The translations under genes were made by a program, and so were the position numbers. Shown piece after piece: positions 1-5,851 of a stretch of 10,127 bases of DNA. How positions within the stretch are numbered: the first letter of the stretch is position 1; every line of letters begins with the position of its first letter. The stretch is taken from positions 1-10,127 of the forward strand of contig MNXL01000121.1 of assembly GCA_001871755.1 (NCBI GenBank), written 5' to 3'. The notes below the pieces were generated by a model. It made no database searches. It had not been told where the DNA came from and was given only the letters and a program-made list of their open reading frames with translations. This DNA comes from Anaerolineae bacterium CG2_30_64_16. GTDB lineage: Bacteria > Chloroflexota > Anaerolineae > CG2-30-64-16.

Positions 1-31
1 TCCTGACCGAGCCACCGTGGCTCGGTCAGGA
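1..31. repeat. Perfect 14-bp hairpin with 3-base loop
   Basis: The arms at 1-14 and 18-31 are exact reverse complements around the loop CCG. It lies downstream of the last minus-strand gene, so it could act as a transcription terminator for the operon. On the minus strand the bases that would show a U-tract lie outside the window, and the plus strand has no T-run after it. It could equally be one more copy of a dispersed palindrome. Confidence 0.6.
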
Positions 32-141
32 GACCGGCCACAGCCACCCCGGATTATTGAGAGGATACCTTGTACGGTCGCCGGAGGCTGGAAGCCCAGG
101 TAGGGCTAACCCCGAGACCCAGCGGGCCTTGCACTTCGTAG

Positions 142-162
142 CCCGATCCGTTCACGGTCGGG
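142..162 (-). terminator. Possible weak terminator hairpin after the URO-D-like gene
   Basis: CCCGA at 142-146 pairs with TCGGG at 158-162, and CCG at 148-150 pairs with CGG at 155-157, around a 4-base loop. It begins 11 bases past the stop codon at 174-176. No T-run follows on the minus strand, so it is not a canonical intrinsic terminator. The rest of 32-173 shows nothing I can identify. Confidence 0.2.
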
Positions 163-173
163 CGGGCACTCCC

Positions 174-1274
174 CTATCCGTAGATCCCATGCTTCTTGAC
201 CGCGGCGATGAACGCCTCGACGTTCTCCATCGACGTGTCACCCTGGATGATGTGGGCCGGCGCGACCATGTAGCCACCACCCCGCCCCAGCACCTCGATC
301 CTGGCCTTGACGTCCGCCTCGATCTCGGCCGGCGTGCCGAAGGGGAGCAGCTTCTGTTGATCGATCGCGCCCCAGAAGGACAGCCGGTCGCCGAACTTGC
401 TCTTCAAGTCCTCGGGCTCGTGACCGGGCACGTTGGGTTGGACGGGGTTGAACACCTCCAGCCCGACCTCGATCCAGTCGCCCAGAATCGGGGCCACCGC
501 GCCATCGCAATGTTGCATGATGATCACGTTCGGATTGACCGCCTTGAGCCCGGCGTACACCTGGCGATAACGTTCCTTGAAGTAGCGCCGCCACATCCGG
601 GGCGAGATGAGCATCCCGTTCTGCGCGCCGAAATCGTCACCGGCCCAGATGCCGTCCACGCCCATCGCGACAAGCTGCTTGCCGACCGCCAGTGCAAAGT
701 CCTTGCACTTGTCGATCAAGGTCTCGATGTACGGGGTGCCCTGGGCCATGTCCACCAGCAGCTTCTCCAGGCCGACCAACTGCTGCATCATGTCGAACAT
801 GGTCAGTTCCATGTCACCGATGATGAAGTAGTCGTCCCGGTATTTCTCGATGTACGTCGCCGCGTCATCGTAGCGGCCGGCGGCCAGTGGATCGGGAAAC
901 GGGAACTCCTCGACCTCTCTCGCGTCGGTGACGTGCGCGAACGGGTGCTCGATCACCTCCATGTAGATGGCGCCCTGTCGCATCTTCATCTTGAATTCGT
1001 TGATGATGTAGCCGTTCTCGTCCGCTGGATGCGCGTAGCCGCGCGGCAGGCTGGCCCCCACGACCACGCAATCGCTGCCCATGGCTACACGCAGCTCGTT
1101 GGCGGATAGTCGATAGGTGACATCCTCGTAGTAGGCTGTGGTGTAATGCACCGGAATACCATACTTCTGCCCGAACCGGTCGGCCAGAGCCCGCGACAGG
1201 TCGAATTGCAGCGGCGCCCGATCGGGCAGGCCCTGCCTGGTCAACGCCTTGGTCACACGTTCCTTCGAGTTCAT
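174..1274 (-). CDS. Uroporphyrinogen decarboxylase family protein (MtaA/CmuA-like, non-heme)
   Basis: A 366-residue protein of the URO-D/methyltransferase superfamily, a TIM-barrel fold expected in the cytoplasm. Visible family signatures are the start NSKERVTKAL, the segment WAGDDFGAQNG (210-220), ISPRMWRRYFKERY (224-237), the HCDG motif at 255-258 where related cobalamin/CoM methyltransferases bind Zn, and a C-terminal GGGYMVAPAHIIQGD. The arginine-containing N-terminal signature that true HemE enzymes use to decarboxylate uroporphyrinogen is absent (PDRAPLQFD stands at that place), so a heme role is unlikely. The start is supported by GGAGGGGGTC directly before the ATG. It is the last gene of the operon, 46 bases after the E2 stop codon. 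Its family suggests methyl-group or corrinoid chemistry, but no corrinoid protein lies nearby, so the substrate is unknown. Confidence 0.88.
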   Translation of the reverse strand: MNSKERVTKALTRQGLPDRAPLQFDLSRALADRFGQKYGIPVHYTTAYYEDVTYRLSANELRVAMGSDCVVVGASLPRGYAHPADENGYIINEFKMKMRQGAIYMEVIEHPFAHVTDAREVEEFPFPDPLAAGRYDDAATYIEKYRDDYFIIGDMELTMFDMMQQLVGLEKLLVDMAQGTPYIETLIDKCKDFALAVGKQLVAMGVDGIWAGDDFGAQNGMLISPRMWRRYFKERYRQVYAGLKAVNPNVIIMQHCDGAVAPILGDWIEVGLEVFNPVQPNVPGHEPEDLKSKFGDRLSFWGAIDQQKLLPFGTPAEIEADVKARIEVLGRGGGYMVAPAHIIQGDTSMENVEAFIAAVKKHGIYG

Positions 1275-1320
1275 GACCCCCTCCCTTCAGACGATCTGTG
1301 TCGATCTTCCGTCGAATCCT

Positions 1321-2697
1321 TCAAACCAACAACCCATACGGCTCTTCGATCAGTTCCGCCACCCGACCCAGGAACTGCGCCCCGCTCACCCCGTCCAGCA
1401 CCCGATGATCGCACGAAAGGGTCAGCACGCACGCCGGCCGCACGGCGAGCCCGCCATCGATCACGGCCGGTCGCTCGACGATTCGCCCCACTGCCAGAAT
1501 GGCGGACTGCGGCGGGTTGAGGATCGCCTGGAAGCTGTCCACGCGATACATGCCCAGGTTGGTCAGGGTGAAGGTACCGCCGGCCAGGTCATCGGGCATC
1601 AGGCGGCCGGTGCGCGCTTTCTCCACCAATTCCGACCGCTCGGCCGCGATTTGTGCCAGCGGTTTTCGGTCGGCGTCGCGCAGCACTGGCACGACCAGAC
1701 CCGCCTCGGTGGTCACGGCGATGCCGACGTTGACTCGCGCGTGCACGCCGACGCGCCCGTCGTGCCAGAACGCGTTGGCCCGCGGATGCTCAGCCAGCGC
1801 CGCGGCGACGATGCGCACGAGCAGATCGGTGAGGGTCAGCCGCACGCCGGCGCGGCGCTCGACGATGGGGAGCAGCCGATCGTGCACCGCCAACAGCACG
1901 TCCGCCCGCACCTCGGCGCTGAGATAGAAATGCGGCGCGCTGCCAAAACTGGCCGCCATCCGCTCGGCAACCACCCGCTGGACCGGCGACGGCGCCTCCC
2001 ATCGCACCTCCTCCCCCCGTGTCGGGGGGATTGAGGGGGGTTTCGCCACGGTCGGAGGGATTGACGGGGGTCTCGCCGCGGCCACCAGCACGTCACGCTC
2101 GATCACGCGGCCCCGTGGCCCGCTGCCCGTCAGGGTGCGCCAGTCCAGCCCCAATTCCTTCGCCCGCTTGCGGGCACGCGGGGAGGAGAAGTGACGCGCC
2201 CCCCTGTCCCCCCAATTCTGGGGGGCGGTTGGGCTACGTGTGGCGCGTGGCTCCACCAGGGTTGGGGGACGGGGGGCCGGTCCCAGGCCCTCGCCCTGCG
2301 CCGTCTTCCCCAGCGCGGCTTGCACATCCGCTGCGGTGACCCGGCCGGTTGCACTCGAAACGGACACAGCGTCCAGGTCGACGCCGGCCTGTTCGGCCAT
2401 GCCCGGGGCCAGTGGGGTGATCCGCGGGGCCGCGACAGAGTCTCCCGCCACCTGCTCTCCGGGTCCGTAGATGCGCGCCAGGATCCCGCCAACCGGCGCT
2501 TTCTGGCCATCACCGACCAGCAACGGCCCCAGCACCCCGGCTGCGGGCGCCTCCACCTCGACGACGACCTTGTCGGTCTCGATATCCAGGAGGATCTGCC
2601 CCTCCGCAACACGATCACCCGGCGCGAGACGCCAGGTGACGGCGGTTCCTTCCTCCATAGTCAGGCCCAACTTGGGCATAATGACATCGGTCGGCAT
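1321..2697 (-). CDS. Dihydrolipoamide acyltransferase, E2 of a 2-oxoacid/acetoin dehydrogenase complex
   Basis: A 458-residue E2 core protein that moves an acyl group from E1-bound TPP through a lipoyl lysine to CoA. Domains in order: lipoyl domain 1-80 with lipoyl-lysine K43 in ETDKVVVEVEAP; a first E3-binding-like domain at about 91-130 (ITPLA...GRVTAADV), degenerate because the usual Arg after the PLA motif is Pro; a second, canonical one at about 170-207 (SSPRARKRAKELG...GRVIERDV); Pro-rich linkers at 138-168 and 207-232; and the catalytic domain 235-458 with DHRVLDG, where H431 and D435 are the catalytic pair. The ATG at 2697 is chosen because the lipoyl domain begins there; the longer open frame to 2892 encodes nothing E2-like and runs antisense-free through E1beta in another frame. 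It starts 4 bases after the E1beta stop codon, so translation is probably coupled. Both linkers contain repeat DNA. Confidence 0.93.
   Translation of the reverse strand: MPTDVIMPKLGLTMEEGTAVTWRLAPGDRVAEGQILLDIETDKVVVEVEAPAAGVLGPLLVGDGQKAPVGGILARIYGPGEQVAGDSVAAPRITPLAPGMAEQAGVDLDAVSVSSATGRVTAADVQAALGKTAQGEGLGPAPRPPTLVEPRATRSPTAPQNWGDRGARHFSSPRARKRAKELGLDWRTLTGSGPRGRVIERDVLVAAARPPSIPPTVAKPPSIPPTRGEEVRWEAPSPVQRVVAERMAASFGSAPHFYLSAEVRADVLLAVHDRLLPIVERRAGVRLTLTDLLVRIVAAALAEHPRANAFWHDGRVGVHARVNVGIAVTTEAGLVVPVLRDADRKPLAQIAAERSELVEKARTGRLMPDDLAGGTFTLTNLGMYRVDSFQAILNPPQSAILAVGRIVERPAVIDGGLAVRPACVLTLSCDHRVLDGVSGAQFLGRVAELIEEPYGLLV
2021..2080. repeat. Tandem 30-bp duplication inside the E2 gene
   Basis: The blocks 2021-2050 and 2051-2080 match at 26 of 30 positions. 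Because the unit is a multiple of three it stays in frame and encodes two 10-residue copies containing PPSIPPT, forming the Pro-rich linker before the E2 catalytic domain (about residues 207-226). The plus strand carries several runs of 5-6 G. Confidence 0.8.
2208..2225. repeat. Poly-C/poly-G palindrome inside the E2 gene
   Basis: CCCCCCA at 2208-2214 and TGGGGGG at 2219-2225 are exact reverse complements around ATTC. In the E2 frame it encodes part of APQNWGDRGA, in the linker between the two E3-binding-like domains. It resembles dispersed GC-rich palindromes rather than protein-driven sequence. Confidence 0.65.
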
Positions 2698-2701
2698 AGC
2701 G

Positions 2702-3688
2702 TTAGCCTGCGTTCCAATACAGCGCACCTCGCGCAGCCAGGACAATGTCCTGGACGCTCGGGATCGCCTCAAACTCCAGGCGGCCATTGTACGGCAGCGG
2801 GACGTCTTCCGTGGCAACCTGCATGATCGGCGCGTCCAGCCAATCGAAGGCTGCCCGCTGGACGCGCGCCGCAACCTCGGCCGTGAAGCCACCCGTCAGC
2901 GCCCCCTCGTTGACCACCACCAGCCGGCCGGTCTTCTCCACCGACTGGACGATGGTCGCCAGGTCGAGCGGCTTCAGGGTGCGCGGGTCGATGACCTCGG
3001 CCTGGATGCCCTGCTCGGCCAGCGTCTCGGCAGCCTCGAGCGCAAACAACACCATGCGCGAGGTGGCAACGATGGTCACGTGATTTCCGAGCCGCTTCAC
3101 GTCGGCCACACCGATGGGGATCAGGTACTCTCCCTCCGGCACCGGACCGGCCGTGTTGTAGAGCAGCTTATGCTCGATGAATATGACGGGGTTATCGTCG
3201 CGGATGGCGGACTTGAGCAGCCCTTTGGCATCGTAGGGCGTGGATGGCTGGACCACGATCAGGCCAGGGACGTGGACATACCACATCTCCAGGCTCTGTG
3301 AGTGTTGCGCGGCATTGCCGCGGCCGCCACCGCCCTGCGTGCGCATCACCAGCGGCACGCGTGTTTTGCCGCCAAACATGTAATGCGCTTTGGCGGCCTG
3401 GTTGACGATCTGGTCCATGGCCAGCGCGCTGAAGTCGATGTACATGATCTCGGCCACCGGCCGCATGCCGGTCATCGCCGCGCCGACCGCGAGCCCCATG
3501 ATGCCGGCTTCGGAGATTGGGGTGTCCCGCACCCGCTTCTCGCCGAACTTGTCGAGCAGGCCCCGGGTGACCTGCAGAACGCCGCCGTAGCGGCCCACGT
3601 CCTCACCCAGCACGAACACCCGGGGATCCCGGGTCATCTCTTCGTGCAGCGCCTCGTTGAGCGCGTCGCGGTAGGAAAGCTCACGCAT
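2702..3688 (-). CDS. E1 beta subunit of a TPP-dependent 2-oxoacid/acetoin dehydrogenase (AcoB/PdhB-like)
   Basis: A 328-residue beta subunit, normal length for the family. With E1alpha it forms the heterotetramer that decarboxylates a 2-oxoacid (or cleaves acetoin) and acylates the E2 lipoyl arm. Seen in order: GEDVGRYGGV (29-37), DTPISEAGIMG (56-65) with the glutamate E60 that activates the TPP aminopyrimidine, GGRGNAAQHSQSLE (121-134) with conserved H129, the transketolase-C-type segment EVIDPRTLKPLD (231-242), and the ending ATEDVPLPY (292-300) typical of this subunit. The ATG at 3688 gives the usual RELSYRDALNEAL start; the ribosome site is weak (AGG at about 10 bases) and lies at the edge of an 8-bp repeat array. 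E1alpha is 151 bases upstream and E2 starts 4 bases downstream. Sequence alone does not separate pyruvate from acetoin or branched-chain substrates. Confidence 0.93.
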   Translation of the reverse strand: MRELSYRDALNEALHEEMTRDPRVFVLGEDVGRYGGVLQVTRGLLDKFGEKRVRDTPISEAGIMGLAVGAAMTGMRPVAEIMYIDFSALAMDQIVNQAAKAHYMFGGKTRVPLVMRTQGGGGRGNAAQHSQSLEMWYVHVPGLIVVQPSTPYDAKGLLKSAIRDDNPVIFIEHKLLYNTAGPVPEGEYLIPIGVADVKRLGNHVTIVATSRMVLFALEAAETLAEQGIQAEVIDPRTLKPLDLATIVQSVEKTGRLVVVNEGALTGGFTAEVAARVQRAAFDWLDAPIMQVATEDVPLPYNGRLEFEAIPSVQDIVLAARGALYWNAG

Positions 3689-3695
3689 GTTTGTG

Positions 3696-3746
3696 CCTGG
3701 TAGATTGGTGAATTGGTAGATTGGTAAATTGGTAGATTGGTAGATT
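3696..3746. repeat. 8-bp tandem repeat array, unit ATTGGTAG
   Basis: Five full units run from 3704 (ATTGGTGA, ATTGGTAG, ATTGGTAA, ATTGGTAG, ATTGGTAG), then ATT, with a degenerate unit CCTGGTAG at 3696-3703. It sits between the E1alpha and E1beta genes and reaches to within 8 bases of the E1beta start codon. There are no spacers, so it is not a CRISPR array. Confidence 0.9.
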
Positions 3747-3757
3747 CGGCCTGGCTT

Positions 3758-3837
3758 CGTTGACTCGCTGACTCACTGGATCGCCGACTCGCAGATTCGT
3801 TGACTCGCTGACTCGCTGACTCGCCCATTCACCCATG
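3758..3837. repeat. 8-bp tandem repeat array, unit CGCTGACT
   Basis: Ten consecutive octamers can be laid out without a gap: CGTTGACT, CGCTGACT, CACTGGAT, CGCCGACT, CGCAGATT, CGTTGACT, CGCTGACT, CGCTGACT, CGCCCATT, CACCCATG. It ends 2 bases from the E1alpha stop codon. The unit differs from the neighbouring ATTGGTAG array but has the same 8-bp period; together they fill nearly all of the E1alpha-E1beta gap. Confidence 0.88.
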
Positions 3838-3839
3838 CG

Positions 3840-4805
3840 TCACGCGTAGACGTCTTCCCACAAGGCTGCGATCTCCGGCTCCGGGCTGGCTTTGCCGAAC
3901 GCGATGGCGTCGTCGATGTCGGCACGGGCCTTCTGGCGGAGCGATTCCAGGTCGGCCTCGGCGAAACCGAGCTCTCCGACCAGGCGCCGGCCGAAGCGGC
4001 TGATCGGATCGCGCTCGGGCGACTTCCACAGGGCGGCTTCTTCCTTGGGCCGATAGGTGAGCGGGTCGCCGACCGTGTGACCCTCGATCCGATAGGTGTG
4101 GGCCACCAGGAAGGTTGGGCCACCGCCGGCACGCGCCCGCTCGACCGCCCCGCGCACCGCCTGGTACACGGCCAGGAGGTCGTTGCCGTCCACGGTAAGG
4201 CCGGGCATTCCAAACGCCTGTGCTTTCATCTCCAACCGCTCCACCGCGATGAACGGCCTGCTCGGGCTGAACTCGGCGTACTGGTTCTGCTCGCACAGGT
4301 AGATGATCGGCAACTGCCACAACGCGGCCATATTGCCGGCTTCCATCAGGATGCCCTGGTTGCTGGCGCCGTCGCCGAAGAAGCAGACCACGACCTGGCC
4401 CGATCCGCGCAGGTCGGCGGAATAGGCCGCGCCCGTGGCCAGGCCGATGCCGCCGCCCACGATGCCGTTCGCACCCAGGATGCCCAGGTCCAGGTCCGCG
4501 ATGTGCATGGACCCGCCCTTGCCTTTGCAGTAGCCGGTGACCCTGCCGAGCAGCTCGGCCATCATCGCACGCGGGTCGCCTCCCTTCGCCAGGCAATGGC
4601 CGTGGCCGCGATGGGTGCTGGTGATGTAGTCGTCCCGCCGAAGGGCCGCGCAGGCGCCCACGGCGACCGCCTCTTGTCCTGTGCAGGTGTGCGTGGTGCC
4701 GCGCAGCATGTTCCCCATGAAGAGCGCCCGCGCGGCCTCGTCGAAATATCGGATAAGCCACATGCGGTGGTAGAGGTCGACAAGTTGGTCGCGAGAAAGG
4801 TTCAT
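3840..4805 (-). CDS. E1 alpha subunit of a TPP-dependent 2-oxoacid/acetoin dehydrogenase (AcoA/PdhA-like)
   Basis: A 321-residue alpha subunit, the usual length of the AcoA/PdhA family. It carries the TPP/Mg motif beginning GDGASNQG (144-151) and closing at N174 in CEQNQYAE. The conserved substrate-side loop THRGHGH (64-70), the segment GTTHTCTGQEAVAVG (36-50) and GGSMHIAD (97-104) are all present. The ATG at 4805 is chosen because GGAG lies 6 bases upstream and the family start NLSRDQLVDLYHRM follows; the open frame continues to 5474 but only as a shadow of the SDR gene. It lies 47 bases after the SDR stop codon, and that gap is mostly a 7-bp repeat array. E1beta follows after 151 bases of 8-bp repeats. 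The neighbouring transketolase and SDR argue for a dedicated catabolic complex rather than the housekeeping pyruvate dehydrogenase. Confidence 0.93.
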   Translation of the reverse strand: MNLSRDQLVDLYHRMWLIRYFDEAARALFMGNMLRGTTHTCTGQEAVAVGACAALRRDDYITSTHRGHGHCLAKGGDPRAMMAELLGRVTGYCKGKGGSMHIADLDLGILGANGIVGGGIGLATGAAYSADLRGSGQVVVCFFGDGASNQGILMEAGNMAALWQLPIIYLCEQNQYAEFSPSRPFIAVERLEMKAQAFGMPGLTVDGNDLLAVYQAVRGAVERARAGGGPTFLVAHTYRIEGHTVGDPLTYRPKEEAALWKSPERDPISRFGRRLVGELGFAEADLESLRQKARADIDDAIAFGKASPEPEIAALWEDVYA

Positions 4806-4811
4806 GAAGTG

Positions 4812-4815
4812 CTCC
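4812..4815 (-). promoter_or_regulatory. Ribosome binding site that sets the E1alpha start
   Basis: GGAG on the minus strand, 6 bases before the ATG at 4805. It supports the short start over the much longer open frame. Confidence 0.7.
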
Positions 4816-4823
4816 GGGTTACG

Positions 4824-4851
4824 ATTGCGTATTGCGTACTGCATACTACGT
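4824..4851. repeat. 7-bp tandem repeat, unit ATTGCGT
   Basis: Four heptamers: ATTGCGT, ATTGCGT, ACTGCAT, ACTACGT. It fills most of the 47-base gap between the SDR stop codon (4853-4855) and the E1alpha ribosome site. A similar 7-bp pattern ends the window at 10106-10127. Confidence 0.75.
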
Positions 4852-4852
4852 G

Positions 4853-5644
4853 TCACCTCAAATACAACCCGCCATTCACATCCAAAGTCGCACCGGTGAT
4901 GAACGCCGCGGCGTCTGAAATCAGGTAGCAGACCGCGGCGGCGACCTCCTCCGGCCGGACGAATCGACCGAGCGGAATCTGCGCCCGCACCCGTGCCTGC
5001 ATCTCGTCCGACCAGACCGCGGTCAGGTCGGTCTCGGCCGTGCTGGGCGCCACGCAGTTGACCGTCACGCCGTCGGGGGCCAGCAGCTTCGCCAGCGACT
5101 TGCTCAGGCCGATCAGCCCGGCCTTGGACGCGGCATAGTGCGCACCGACGAGCAGGCCGCCCATCTGCCCTGCGACCGATGCAATGTTGATGATGCGGCC
5201 TCGGCAACCGCTCCGGCGCAGGTGCGGCAGCGCAGCCTGACAACAGAGGAACGCGGCCTTCAGGTTGATCGCCAGCACCCGGTCCCACTCCGCCTCGCTG
5301 ATTTCGGCGAAGGGAGAGAGGGGGCAGATGCCCGCGTTGTTCACCAGGATGTCCAGGCCGCCGAAATCGGTCACCGCTGTCTCGATGGCGCGGCGGACGT
5401 CGTCGGCGCAACTCACATCCGCGACGACCAGCGAAGACCTGACAGGTTTTCCGAAACCTGTCAGGTCTCGGCACGCGACCTCTAACGCCTCAGCATCTAC
5501 ATCAACCAGTGCGACGGCCGCGCCTCGCCCGGCCAACGCGGTCGCGATCGCCAGCCCGATCCCCCGCGCCGCGCCGGTGACGAGGGCGGTGCGGCCGGCC
5601 AGTTCACCGTGGGTTGCGGATTCTGTTGCCACGCCAATCCTCAT
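4853..5644 (-). CDS. Short-chain dehydrogenase/reductase (classical SDR, FabG-like)
   Basis: A 263-residue classical SDR that oxidises an alcohol or reduces a ketone with NAD(P). The Rossmann glycine motif TGAARGIG is at 23-30, D49 at the end of beta-2 (LVDVD) favours NAD, NNAG is at 102-105, and the catalytic tetrad is complete: N127, S156, Y170 and K174 (YAASK). The C-terminus GATLDVNGGL is typical. The start at 5644 leaves a normal N-terminal lead, but no clear ribosome site is seen; the upstream bases belong to a palindromic repeat. Oddity: residues 60-70 (DLTGFGKPVRS) are encoded by a perfect palindrome at 5436-5467, lying in the loop between alpha-C and beta-3 where most SDRs are about two residues shorter. 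It lies between transketolase and E1alpha, so its substrate is probably an intermediate of the same pathway, for example a polyol, acyloin or keto-sugar. Confidence 0.92.
   Translation of the reverse strand: MRIGVATESATHGELAGRTALVTGAARGIGLAIATALAGRGAAVALVDVDAEALEVACRDLTGFGKPVRSSLVVADVSCADDVRRAIETAVTDFGGLDILVNNAGICPLSPFAEISEAEWDRVLAINLKAAFLCCQAALPHLRRSGCRGRIINIASVAGQMGGLLVGAHYAASKAGLIGLSKSLAKLLAPDGVTVNCVAPSTAETDLTAVWSDEMQARVRAQIPLGRFVRPEEVAAAVCYLISDAAAFITGATLDVNGGLYLR
5436..5467. repeat. Perfect palindrome (14-bp arms) inside the SDR gene
   Basis: The arms GACCTGACAGGTTT (5436-5449) and AAACCTGTCAGGTC (5454-5467) are exact reverse complements around TCCG. It is read in frame as DLTGFGKPVRS in the SDR. 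The form suggests a dispersed intergenic palindrome that landed in a tolerant surface loop. Confidence 0.9.
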
Positions 5645-5654
5645 CTGATGAGAA

Positions 5655-5851
5655 TGTCATTCTGAGTACGGCCATGCCGCGCGGCGGCACGCAGGCAGCT
5701 CAGAAACCTCGCGTTGTCATGCTGAGCGGGTTGGCCGCGCGACTATCGTTGCGGCGAGAATCTAGCGAAGCATCTCGCGTACCGTAACGAGATTCTTCGC
5801 TGGAAAGCTCGCCGTAGCGCGGCTTGACTCGCAGACCCGCTCAGAATGACA
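5655..5851. repeat. Palindromic dispersed repeat element between transketolase and SDR
   Basis: TGTCATTCTGAG at 5655-5666 and CTCAGAATGACA at 5840-5851 are perfect 12-bp inverted ends. A related copy, TGTCATGCTGAGCGGGT from 5715, is the left arm of a long imperfect inverted repeat with the right arm ending at 5851 and the centre near 5783; the inner arms carry GCGAAGCATCTCG and CGAGATTCTTCGC. It fills the 196-base gap between the two genes, could form a large hairpin in the mRNA, and overlaps the last codons of the transketolase gene. It has no coding capacity, so it would have to be moved by another element if mobile. Confidence 0.82.

Noticed and set aside
32..173. Structured RNA downstream of the URO-D-like gene
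   Set aside because: Apart from one weak hairpin I could not recognise a tRNA, riboswitch or other RNA fold.
57..1109. 350-residue open frame on the plus strand opposite the URO-D-like gene
   Set aside because: Its translation is His/Arg/Asp/Val-rich without domain likeness, as expected for the antisense of a GC-rich gene; the minus-strand protein has clear family motifs.
2698..2892. 65-residue N-terminal extension of E2
   Set aside because: It overlaps the E1beta gene in another frame and is Arg/Ser-rich; the lipoyl domain begins at the ATG at 2697.
3634..3828. Small minus-strand open frame with ESASQR-like repeats
   Set aside because: It is a translation of the 8-bp arrays with no start signal or domain.
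3696..3837. CRISPR array
   Set aside because: The repeats are 8 bp and directly adjacent, with no spacers and no cas genes.
4806..5474. Long N-terminal extension of E1alpha
   Set aside because: It is an out-of-frame shadow of the SDR gene; a GGAG site and the family start fix the ATG at 4805.
5655..5851. Insertion sequence
   Set aside because: It has inverted ends but no transposase frame and is too short; at most a non-autonomous element or dispersed palindrome.
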